Origin: a bacterium
GTDB taxonomy: Bacteria > UBP15 > UBA6099 > JAJRTR01
Direction of reading: 5' to 3'
Assembly: GCA_024278215.1 (NCBI GenBank)
Contig: JAJRTR010000011.1
Coordinates: 1 to 64,000, forward strand
DNA: 64,000 nt
The stretch's first letter is position 1. Each line of letters starts with the position of its first letter. Made by a program: the position numbers and the translations under genes. Below the pieces are notes generated by a model. The model was given only the letters and a program-made list of their open reading frames with translations, was not told the DNA's origin and did not search any database. Of this stretch, positions 11,040 to 19,067 are shown piece after piece.

Positions 11040-12506
11040 ATGGGCAGACGCATGAATCTTGCAGAGATACTTAAAGGAAGCACGGAAAGGTTTCCGGGGC
11101 GCGAGTGCATAATTTTCTATGACCGGCGCATCCATTACGCGGAGTTTTACGCCGATGTGGTGAAGCTGGCGGCAGCGTTTGCGGAAATGGGCATAGAACC
11201 CGGCGACAGGGTTGCTATTGCGTTGCCTAACCTACCGGAGTTCGCTCTCGCGCTTTACGCTTCTTTTGCAGTCGGCGCGGAAGTTGTAACGGTGAATCCA
11301 TTTTATACGGTCTGCGAATTGGATGTCATATTCAAGGACTCGTGCGTTAAACTTGCGATAGCGCATCCCATGGTAGCGGAGTCGATGAGTGAGGCGGCGA
11401 AGAGAAATACCGTGCGATTGCTCTATAGCAATAACATGGGCGATCCGGCTAAAGTCGACCTCAAGGTATTGATCGAAGAGACAAAAGAAATACTCGAGCC
11501 GGTGCCGAAACAACCTGGCGACACGGCCCTGATAATTTATACAAACGCATATCATGGTGTTCCCATGGGCGCATGCCTGACACACGACGGCCTGAGGTTC
11601 GACGCCGAAATGAGCAGGAGAGTTGCAATGGTCGACGAAAAAGACTCTCTTCTTTCTGTTATTCCTCTTTATCATGCCTTTTCTCTGACTGTGTGCCTGA
11701 ATCTTTCACTTCTCACCGGTGGTAAAAGTGTCTTTCATGAAACTTTTTCCGAGTCACGTGTCGTCGAAGATATAAAAAAAGAGAACATTACCCTGTTTCC
11801 GACAGTGCCGACAATATTGAAGAAAGTGCTTGATGCGTATGGAGATAAGGGCTGTGATTTTTCTTTCGTAAAAGGTTTTATCCCGGGAGGCGCCCCGTCA
11901 GATATAAAAATGCTTCAGAATTTCAGCTCGGCTTTCAATGCTGCTGTTTACCAGGGGTACGGGATAACGGAATGCGGGCCTGTGACTGCGGTTAATCCTA
12001 TACATAAGAAGATAAACAAGTGGGGTTCCGTGGGTCCGCCGCTCGAGGGAATATCGGTCAGAGTTGTTGGTGAAAGTGATGAAGAACTGCCGGCGGGTGA
12101 AGTCGGCGAACTGCTCGTCAGGGGCCGGAATGTGATGGGGAAATATCTCAACAGGCCGGAAGAGACAGATAAGTTTCTTCGCGACGGCTGGTTCTATACG
12201 GGTGATCTTGCGCGACTGGACGAAGACGGATTCATCTATCTTACCGGCCGCAAAAAGCGGATGATAATCGTCGGAGGTTTCAATGTGTACCCGCCGGAAG
12301 TGGAGCGCGAACTCAGCAGCCACGAATCGGTGCGCGCGTGCCGGGTGTTCGGCGTGCCGGACGATTCTCTGGGCGAAAAGGTGGCCGCAGAGGTTACTCT
12401 TTGCCCCGGCGCCGGCGCGGACAGGATCAGACTCCAGAAATACTTGCGGCAAAGGCTTGCTCCTTACAAGATTCCGAGAACTATAAACTTCATCGAGGAT
12501 GTATGA
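11040..12506 (+). CDS. AMP-dependent acyl-CoA synthetase homologue, catalytic motifs degenerate
   Basis: A 488-residue member of the ANL adenylating superfamily. The fold motifs are easy to follow: an N-terminal DRIHYAEF.D segment, YGITECGPV (motif A5, about residue 309), GWFYTGDLARLDEDGFIYLTG (A7/A8, about 385-405) and RKKRMIIVGG. Two catalytic elements are abnormal. The phosphate loop, normally YTSGTTGxPKG, reads YTNAYHGVPMG (about 173-183), losing the Ser/Thr-rich core and the Lys. The chain also stops at INFIEDV, just before the C-terminal motif that carries the catalytic Lys (PxxxxGK). Length is therefore 15-40 residues short. Adenylation by the standard mechanism looks unlikely; a binding or scaffolding role, or an inactive remnant, is inferred. 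The stop overlaps the ribosome-binding region of the M28-like gene (next start 12508), implying translational coupling. Start could also be the ATG at 11052. Confidence 0.82.
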   Translation: MGRRMNLAEILKGSTERFPGRECIIFYDRRIHYAEFYADVVKLAAAFAEMGIEPGDRVAIALPNLPEFALALYASFAVGAEVVTVNPFYTVCELDVIFKDSCVKLAIAHPMVAESMSEAAKRNTVRLLYSNNMGDPAKVDLKVLIEETKEILEPVPKQPGDTALIIYTNAYHGVPMGACLTHDGLRFDAEMSRRVAMVDEKDSLLSVIPLYHAFSLTVCLNLSLLTGGKSVFHETFSESRVVEDIKKENITLFPTVPTILKKVLDAYGDKGCDFSFVKGFIPGGAPSDIKMLQNFSSAFNAAVYQGYGITECGPVTAVNPIHKKINKWGSVGPPLEGISVRVVGESDEELPAGEVGELLVRGRNVMGKYLNRPEETDKFLRDGWFYTGDLARLDEDGFIYLTGRKKRMIIVGGFNVYPPEVERELSSHESVRACRVFGVPDDSLGEKVAAEVTLCPGAGADRIRLQKYLRQRLAPYKIPRTINFIEDV

Positions 12507-12507
12507 T

Positions 12508-13686
12508 ATGCTGACAGACCATGTGAGGTATCTGTCAGAGACTATCGGACCGAGACCGCCTGCTTCTCCAGCGGAAAAGAAGGCGGTCGACTATGTCCGC
12601 GAACAATTCGAGGCACTCGGATATGACACGCAAACAGACGAGTTTCCCGCGTTGCGAACATTTTCCCGGCTCCACATTCTGCACTACATAATGTTTATTG
12701 CAGCCTGGTCTCTTTTCCCCACAATGCCTGTACTGTCTGTCCTTCTGTGCCTGGTCGGACTTGTTTCTTTTACGTTCAATGTATCCGGATTTTCCGGGCT
12801 GTCAGTATTTTTTCCGAAGTCGCGGTCTCGCAATGTTGTCGCATATCGTGTACCCGCGAGGCCTTCAGTCAGGAAAGTTATTGTTTCGTCACATGTTGAT
12901 TCTTCGCGTTCCGCGCTGCTTTTTCACCCGATGCTCGTTAAGAATTTCCGGTGTATACTCCTCGCCGACCTCGTCGCGATGGCCAGTACACTCGCGGCCG
13001 CAATCATATTCGCCGCGGGTTTCCGGCCAGTGTGGCTATGGGCTGCCGCGGGTATACTCGACATTCAGCTTGCGGCGGCCTTGCTGATACTGGTAGACAT
13101 GGAATTGCGCGGCAGGCACACCGCGGGGGCAGACGCCAACGCATCGGGCGTGGCCGCTATGCTCGGAGCGGCGGCAGAGCTTTCGGGTGATAAGTTTCGA
13201 CATACGGAAATTGAGTTTGTCGCGACAGGAGCAAAGGTGTCCGGGCTTTTCGGCATGATTCATCACCTCGAGAAAAACTGGCACGACAAAACAAGAACTT
13301 ATGTCATAAATATCGATCACGTCGGAATCGGAGATATAACAGTCACTTCCGGTGAAGGAATACTGATAAGAAAAAAGACCGGCGCAAGGCTGCTCGAGGC
13401 GGCCACATCCATCAACCTTGAAAATGCGGGCCGACCACCGTGCCGCCTCGATTTATGCACGATGCTCACCGACGGCTATGCCGCCCTGATACGTGGTTTC
13501 GACAGCATTTCCATAATGGCGTTCATGCCAGACGGCACACTTCCGAACCGCTACAGACACGCGGATACCGTAGAGAATATTTCCGGATGTAATCTCAGCG
13601 ACGCTTCACTTCTTGTTGCGCAAATGATAAGAAACATTGAAACGGAATCAGAAAGTGTTGTAAAACGTATGCGAGGCGGGCAATGA
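12508..13686 (+). CDS. Membrane M28-peptidase homologue, metal site degenerate
   Basis: About 392 residues with a zinc aminopeptidase (M28) scaffold. HVDSS near residue 130 matches the first ligand motif HxD, and YRHADTVENI near 350 matches the final His motif. The two motifs between them are altered. The bridging-Asp motif GADDNASG reads GADANASG (near 208), putting Ala in the metal-bridging position. The catalytic Glu motif TGAEExGLxG reads TGAKVSGLFG (near 240), losing both Glu. Two hydrophobic blocks (about 50-92 and 153-195) probably give four membrane segments; the second block splits the catalytic domain. The start at 12508 is preferred to the ATG at 12499 because GAGG at 12495-12498 is then 9 nt away. 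It follows the degenerate acyl-CoA synthetase homologue by one base, so two apparent pseudoenzymes are coupled. Peptidase activity is doubtful. Confidence 0.8.
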   Translation: MLTDHVRYLSETIGPRPPASPAEKKAVDYVREQFEALGYDTQTDEFPALRTFSRLHILHYIMFIAAWSLFPTMPVLSVLLCLVGLVSFTFNVSGFSGLSVFFPKSRSRNVVAYRVPARPSVRKVIVSSHVDSSRSALLFHPMLVKNFRCILLADLVAMASTLAAAIIFAAGFRPVWLWAAAGILDIQLAAALLILVDMELRGRHTAGADANASGVAAMLGAAAELSGDKFRHTEIEFVATGAKVSGLFGMIHHLEKNWHDKTRTYVINIDHVGIGDITVTSGEGILIRKKTGARLLEAATSINLENAGRPPCRLDLCTMLTDGYAALIRGFDSISIMAFMPDGTLPNRYRHADTVENISGCNLSDASLLVAQMIRNIETESESVVKRMRGGQ

Positions 13687-13736
13687 GTCCGTCGATGTGG
13701 AACCAGCTCCACTTATAATCATTGTTCGGACAAATC

Positions 13737-16700
13737 ATGAAGTCATATATCTTATCAGTATGCAGTTTCATAATCTTATTGAAGGCTGTCGTATTGATCG
13801 TGCCCGCAGTTGCCGGGGAAGAACCTGTTGTGTATGAAGACCTGAAACCGGCAGTGACCGAAGATTGGAGAGCCGACAGCAATCAGGTCGAAGATATTAC
13901 TCCTCTGCCGGAAAAACCAAAGACGAAACATACTACAATTTCTCACGGGGTGAAGGGCAAGAACGGCAATAATACCTCTGCACAAATAAAGGCGAGATCT
14001 GTTGTCCCGAAAAAGAAAAAGGTTTATAAAGACATGTCGTGGAACACGCTTCCTGAGCGAAGTGATAAAATAAGCACACGTACGACAAAGGAATTAACCC
14101 CGAAAGAGAAGAAGACGAAGCCCGCCGCATTTGATTTCAGCAAAGGGCGAACTGAAGATACAAAGAAACATACCGCCACACCAGAAGAGCGCAATACGGC
14201 TGCCTCGAAAGCCGGCAAAAAAGATGTTGCGGGCGAACAAAAAGCTACACGCGGCACAAAGAAGGCTGATGCGAAAACCGGCGCGAGTGTCCCCGGAAGC
14301 GGCAATAGTACAGTGCCTCCGGCATCCACCAATGAATCCCCGGCTGATGTTGCGGAAGCGGCCGGCGGCGGCACACAGACAGAAAAAGAAACAGAAGAAA
14401 AACCGACCATAAAAGTACGCAGGAGGCCGCTCGGCCCGATATCGGGTGATGTTCGCATAAAATATCAGACGGCTAATGCGTCCGGGAACGAAATAGGTTT
14501 TCTATCGAGCAACGGACTTTTGTTTTTCAACGACAAACTCCAGCAAAGCACAAAACTTCGGATTGACAAAAAGTTTGATAACGGGCTGAAGGTCAACGGT
14601 GTGTTCACAGACATACCATACCAGGACCAGTATTTCCATGTGAACGTGAGCAGCAAAAACGGGTATGCGAAACTGGGCGATGTACAGGCAGAATTCAGGG
14701 GCGGACCGATGACGGGCTTCAAAAAACAGATACGCGGTCTGGACATCAATTATGATTTCGGAAGCGTGGAAGTCGCTGCCATGGCGTCGAAGGAGAAGAG
14801 CACAACGTCAAGGGAAAACTTCCATGGAAACAATATCCGCGGCCCCTATGTGCTGCGCGCCAACTCGATCCTTAACAACAGCGAGACGGTGTATCTCAAC
14901 GGCAGTCCACTGTCGCGAGGCGCGTACAATATGGACTATTTCCTCGGGCAGATTACTTTTAACTTCATCGTCGATCCGACGGACCTGATCGAGATAACTT
15001 ATGAATCCGTGCAGCAGGTGTCAATCAGGACGGGTGATTTGAACGGGATTTCCGTAAAGGCCGACCCCGGCTGGAATAATGTTACTCTTGGTGTCGCATA
15101 TCTTGAAGAGGGCACAGCACGGACGGCTGAAACCACAACTTACGAGATTGTCGAGGAATTCTCCGGCGAGACGTTCGCAACAGACACGACAGTCTATCTT
15201 AAACACGATTATGTAAAAGTATACAGCGAGTCGGTACTTCTGCTCGCCGGCTCCACGCAACAGTACCTGAGCCGTGACACCGACTATACGATTGACTATT
15301 TCACCGGCAGTGTTTCCTTTTCAAACATGGCGGCTTCGGCGACGAGTGAGGTGCGCATCAGCTACAGCTACTACAATCGTGATTACCTGCAACGCATCGA
15401 CGGCGAGGAATTATACGGATACGGCGAGGCGGAATACATCCTTTCAAGGGAGTGGGTCTATCCCGGGCCGGAAGTCGTGTATCTTTATGTCAATGAAAAT
15501 ATGCACCGCGAACTGAAAGCGGGCGAAGACTACGAGATCAACCCGGCGAACAATTCGATTGTGTTTCTCGACGACGATGTAACGCCCAACGACAACACAA
15601 ATCAGTATGTCGTCATCAGTTACGAGATCGTGCCCGAACCGGAATCGGCGAGTGGCGACTCGAAGCGCAGATTGTTCGACATGACGGGTGGAATCAGAAT
15701 AGGTCCGCACAGGATCAACGCCGAGTTTGCCGAGACGACTTCGGACATAACTCTCAAGACCGTGCAGGTGCTCGAAGAGCGTGTGGCAACTGTCGGGGAA
15801 GACTCCGGCAGGGTATTCCCGCTCCAGTTCGACGCGATTCCGAACACCGAGGCTGTTTACTTCAACGACACCGTTCTGGCGGATTCGCGGCAGCGCGCGG
15901 GCGTGGACTACATTCTCGAATATGATCCTTCCTTTGAAAAATATGTGTTGCGTTTTGTCGATGACGTCCCTGTAGGAACCACGATAATCGCAAGCTATAA
16001 GTACATACCGCTTATCACTACGGGAGTAGAAAAAAGCGGTGCGGCAGGCCGCGTCACCGGCGATTTCCTGCTTCCCTTCGGCACTCTTACCACCGAGTAT
16101 ATGAAAAAGAGCGCCTATTTCTCGCCGCTGACTTCCTTCAACGATCTCGAACACGACCGCCTTGCAATGGACTTTAAGATGTCACCAAAAAGGAACTTGT
16201 TCTTCAACCTGAAATACCGTTCGCAAACATATCTGGCCGACATGCACACAGGCGTCGAGTTCGACGACAACACGCTTACGACAGCAGTCGAATACAGGTT
16301 TAAACCCGGCGCGCGCGCGGCCCTGCTCTTCGAGAACAACACTTACAGCGACAATCGCCCGGTCAGCCTCACAAACATTGAAAAGAAGAAAATCCGCACT
16401 GAAATAAAGTATCCGTTCGGCAAGAAAAATAAAGTTGTGACGGAATTTTACTTCGAGAACCGCAATCAGGACGATGCGACAGACAGGACAAGCGACAGGG
16501 ATGTTACAAAAGCCGGATTGGCGGTGAACTATTCGCCCAACCGGAATTTCAGGCTGAAACTTGCGACGGATAACAGCCGTGCGGCATTTGTCGCGCCGCC
16601 GGGCGTCGACCCTCTCCTTGGCAATTTCTCGACACGAACTCTGTCGAATGTGCTCGGACTGACATATATCCCGGTGCCGCTGTGGACGATAACGGCGAAT

Positions 16701-17441
16701 CTCGATACACAGTCGACAAGAGATTCCAGGAACCTGTCGAATAACTCTTCGATTCGTAAGATAAGCGCCGCGGCGACATCGAAACAAATAGGGATCGTGG
16801 AGGGGATAAGCCTGAGTTTTAACCGAACCGACAGGCCAAACCCGATACACGGCGACACAAGTACGGAAGCGGAGAATCTCAGTGTGAAAGTCGCTGTCGC
16901 GAAAGACTGGACAGTGACTCCGTGGCTGAGCCGCACAAAAGCCGGTGTCGAACAAAAAAGCAGGAGCGAAAGCCGCACCGTGGGAGCAAGGGCGGGCTAC
17001 AGGAGCAGAGCGAAAAGAGGGTGGAGCGGTACGGCGATGCTCAGCGCGAACAACGGAAAAACATCGACACTTGGCAGCACTACGGATAATACATGGAGCA
17101 ACTCCACTTCGGACCAGACGCGCACCGAACTTACGACAAAGTATGTGCCGGGCGAGCGCCTCGAATGGCGCAACGCTTTCACATTCACGAGAAGCGGCAG
17201 CAGTACTTCGAGAAACAGCTACAGCTCGAATGTCGACTATAAGTACTCGACTTCTACAAGGATTTCGCTGTTGTTGAATATGGAAGAGACGACATATACG
17301 AGGACAAAGTACCAGCTCAGGTCGGACACTCGCCTGGATGATCACTTCTCGCTGGGGCTTTCCTTTAAAAAAGAAAATCAGAGTGGTGCGAACGATTATT
17401 CAGGCACCCTTTTCAACATGGCGCTGGATATAAAATTCTGA
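13737..17441 (+). CDS. Large exported surface protein with tandem beta repeats and barrel-like C-terminus
   Basis: A 1234-residue protein of unknown function. Residues 1-27 look like a signal peptide (KSYILSVCSFIILLKAVVL...AVAG). A long Lys/Thr/Glu-rich disordered region follows (about 30-225). Then come at least four divergent copies of a unit of the form V-x-V-x-L-N-G...G-x-DY-x-I-DY..G-x-I-x-F...I-x-I-x-Y, for example YNMDYFLGQITF, DYTIDYFTGSVSF and DYEINPANNSIVFL (roughly residues 380-770). The last 400 residues are alternating polar/hydrophobic strands rich in Thr, Ser and Asn, ending FNMALDIKF with a terminal Phe as in outer-membrane barrels. Start at 13737 gives an intact signal peptide and has GGA 7 nt upstream; a TTG at 13722 is less likely. 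It lies 50 bp downstream of the M28-like gene and probably shares its transcript. Confidence 0.7.
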   Translation: MKSYILSVCSFIILLKAVVLIVPAVAGEEPVVYEDLKPAVTEDWRADSNQVEDITPLPEKPKTKHTTISHGVKGKNGNNTSAQIKARSVVPKKKKVYKDMSWNTLPERSDKISTRTTKELTPKEKKTKPAAFDFSKGRTEDTKKHTATPEERNTAASKAGKKDVAGEQKATRGTKKADAKTGASVPGSGNSTVPPASTNESPADVAEAAGGGTQTEKETEEKPTIKVRRRPLGPISGDVRIKYQTANASGNEIGFLSSNGLLFFNDKLQQSTKLRIDKKFDNGLKVNGVFTDIPYQDQYFHVNVSSKNGYAKLGDVQAEFRGGPMTGFKKQIRGLDINYDFGSVEVAAMASKEKSTTSRENFHGNNIRGPYVLRANSILNNSETVYLNGSPLSRGAYNMDYFLGQITFNFIVDPTDLIEITYESVQQVSIRTGDLNGISVKADPGWNNVTLGVAYLEEGTARTAETTTYEIVEEFSGETFATDTTVYLKHDYVKVYSESVLLLAGSTQQYLSRDTDYTIDYFTGSVSFSNMAASATSEVRISYSYYNRDYLQRIDGEELYGYGEAEYILSREWVYPGPEVVYLYVNENMHRELKAGEDYEINPANNSIVFLDDDVTPNDNTNQYVVISYEIVPEPESASGDSKRRLFDMTGGIRIGPHRINAEFAETTSDITLKTVQVLEERVATVGEDSGRVFPLQFDAIPNTEAVYFNDTVLADSRQRAGVDYILEYDPSFEKYVLRFVDDVPVGTTIIASYKYIPLITTGVEKSGAAGRVTGDFLLPFGTLTTEYMKKSAYFSPLTSFNDLEHDRLAMDFKMSPKRNLFFNLKYRSQTYLADMHTGVEFDDNTLTTAVEYRFKPGARAALLFENNTYSDNRPVSLTNIEKKKIRTEIKYPFGKKNKVVTEFYFENRNQDDATDRTSDRDVTKAGLAVNYSPNRNFRLKLATDNSRAAFVAPPGVDPLLGNFSTRTLSNVLGLTYIPVPLWTITANLDTQSTRDSRNLSNNSSIRKISAAATSKQIGIVEGISLSFNRTDRPNPIHGDTSTEAENLSVKVAVAKDWTVTPWLSRTKAGVEQKSRSESRTVGARAGYRSRAKRGWSGTAMLSANNGKTSTLGSTTDNTWSNSTSDQTRTELTTKYVPGERLEWRNAFTFTRSGSSTSRNSYSSNVDYKYSTSTRISLLLNMEETTYTRTKYQLRSDTRLDDHFSLGLSFKKENQSGANDYSGTLFNMALDIKF

Positions 17442-17456
17442 TAGCGGAAAAATATA

Positions 17457-18053
17457 CTACTGTTTTTCAGAGCAGTCACGGCAAAGTATCTTGCCGGGCA
17501 GGCGGACGGCTTTTGGGGCCATCACCTTTTCGCCGCAGGCATCGCACCGGAGGGTTTCAAAGATTCTCGCTTTAGCCGGCGGTGGTTCATTTGTTTCTTC
17601 GGCGGTGATGAAAGTGTCGTCCGGCGCGCTGAGGATTTCCTTGATCTTCTTCGCTCTTATTTCTTCAAATTGTTTCATTTCTTCCGGCGTCGCAGCGCCC
17701 GAACGGGATTTTGCGAAAAGCGCTTTAGTGTCGGGCGATTCCATGACAACATAGTCTTCGACTATGCGTATGCCTTTCCCTCTTGCCCTGTTGAAAAAAG
17801 TGTAGACTCTTTTTCCCGTATCTTTATGAATGAGATTTCCTTTGCCGTAAGTGCAGCCGGTGAGCACCTGTATCGCATCCACAGCGCAGGAGTCGTTCTC
17901 GACGACTGCAACGATTTCTTCATCTTCCGCTCGGTTGGCGTCGAGCCATTCCAGCGCTTTTTTACCAACACGGTAACCGAGTGCCAGTCCGGGACAGACA
18001 TGCCCGTGGAATGTTGCCGCTTCCTCGAAGGTTTTTATGTTATTGTCAGTCAT
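17457..18053 (-). CDS. FmdE-family protein with C-terminal zinc ribbon
   Basis: A 198-residue protein. Residues about 10-130 are the FmdE domain: FHGHVCPGLALGYRVG with its conserved HGHxCPG, ENDSCAVDAIQVLTGCTYGKGN with paired Cys, and a Lys/Arg-rich VYTFFNR segment. The C-terminus carries a CxxC...CxxC ribbon (CDACG and CRDC, about 170-195). FmdE was named from archaeal formylmethanofuran dehydrogenase operons, but in bacteria it occurs alone or beside metal-uptake and molybdenum genes. The conserved His/Cys suggest metal binding. None of the catalytic dehydrogenase subunits are here, so this is an orphan copy and the function is unknown. It is the last gene of a minus-strand run, 66 bp downstream of the epimerase gene, convergent with the surface-protein gene (15 bp gap). 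Confidence 0.85.
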   Translation of the reverse strand: MTDNNIKTFEEAATFHGHVCPGLALGYRVGKKALEWLDANRAEDEEIVAVVENDSCAVDAIQVLTGCTYGKGNLIHKDTGKRVYTFFNRARGKGIRIVEDYVVMESPDTKALFAKSRSGAATPEEMKQFEEIRAKKIKEILSAPDDTFITAEETNEPPPAKARIFETLRCDACGEKVMAPKAVRLPGKILCRDCSEKQ

Positions 18054-18119
18054 GCGGTATCACCTTTCACTTTCAAATATGATTGTATTGATTCAGAGAC
18101 ATGCTTATCAAGTCGATTA

Positions 18120-19040
18120 TTACATCTGTGCCCTGAAATAATCGACCGTCGCTTTCATGCCCTCTTTTATTGATACGAGCGGTTTCCAGCCGAGCACTTC
18201 ACGGGCGTGGGATATGTCGAGCAGGCTGCGGATGAGGTCGCCGGGGCGAGGAGGTCCGTAGTTCACCGGTTTGTCGAATCCGACAGCTTCGGCGAGTGCG
18301 GCAAATATTTCATTGACATCCGTGGCAACACCCGTGCCGACATTGAACGCGTCGCCGCTGCCTTTTTCGATGCATGCGAGGTTGGCGCGGGCGACATCTT
18401 CCACGAATATGTAATCTCTTTCGTACCTGCCGTCTCCGTTGATCGTAGGGGTTTTCCCTTCGAGCAGCAGACGGGTGAAAATAGCAACAACACCCGCCTC
18501 GCCGTGCGGGTCCTGGCGTGGACCGTATACGTTGCCGTAGCGAAGCGAGGTGTATTCAAGTCCATATTCGTTCCAGTAGAAATCGAGGTAAAACTCGAAA
18601 CTCATCTTGCTGATGCCGTAAGGAGACACGGGATGAAAACCGTAGTTTTCTGTCGCCGGCGCATCGGGGACTTCGCCGTAGATTGTGCCACCTGACGATG
18701 AGAAAACCATCTTTCGCGCCTTGTACCTGACACAAAGGTCCAGCAGCCTGAGCGCGCCCATTGTATTGATGTTCGCGTCTTCCATGGGATAACGCACAGA
18801 TCTCGATACACTGATCTGCGCCGCAGTGTGAAATATGATATCCGGTCGTTCGGCCTCGAAAACTTCTTCTATATCCGGCTCGGTAATATCCTTCTCATAA
18901 AAAGCCGCGGACTCCGGGACATTAGCCTTTTTACCTGTGGAAAGATTGTCGACAACCGCGACTTCATGGCCCTGCGCGATAAGCATATCGCTGATATGCG
19001 ATCCGATAAAACCGGCGCCCCCGGTTACAAGTGCTTTCAT
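18120..19040 (-). CDS. NAD-dependent sugar-nucleotide epimerase/dehydratase (extended SDR)
   Basis: Extended short-chain dehydrogenase acting on a nucleotide sugar, most like UDP-glucose/GlcNAc 4-epimerases. The Rossmann motif GGAGFIGSH is at residues 7-15, the acidic NAD-ribose contact VVDNLSTG near 32-39, and the catalytic triad is represented by SSSGGTIYGE (Ser region) and PYGISKMSFE (YxxxK, near 148). The typical NVYGPRQDPHGEAGVVAIF substrate region and RDYIFVEDVARA follow. The 306-residue length is standard. Start at 19040 is preferred over 19046 because AAGGGAAATG then puts the purine stretch about 8 nt away. Product specificity cannot be fixed from sequence; roles in surface polysaccharide or SLH-binding polymer synthesis are plausible given the SLH porin. 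Sits 27 bp downstream of the SpoIID gene. Confidence 0.88.
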   Translation of the reverse strand: MKALVTGGAGFIGSHISDMLIAQGHEVAVVDNLSTGKKANVPESAAFYEKDITEPDIEEVFEAERPDIIFHTAAQISVSRSVRYPMEDANINTMGALRLLDLCVRYKARKMVFSSSGGTIYGEVPDAPATENYGFHPVSPYGISKMSFEFYLDFYWNEYGLEYTSLRYGNVYGPRQDPHGEAGVVAIFTRLLLEGKTPTINGDGRYERDYIFVEDVARANLACIEKGSGDAFNVGTGVATDVNEIFAALAEAVGFDKPVNYGPPRPGDLIRSLLDISHAREVLGWKPLVSIKEGMKATVDYFRAQM

Positions 19041-19067
19041 TTTCATTTCCCTTCGCGGTCGGTATCT

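Noticed and set aside
11750-13690. Acyl-CoA synthetase and M28 genes as frameshifted pseudogenes
   Set aside because: Both are single uninterrupted frames with good ribosome-binding contexts and preserved fold motifs; residue replacement rather than gene decay explains the lost motifs.
16182-17345. Long minus-strand reading frame of 387 residues
   Set aside because: Antisense to the surface-protein gene, with Arg/Cys-rich composition lacking any domain pattern and no ribosome-binding site; it is a shadow of the sense codon usage.
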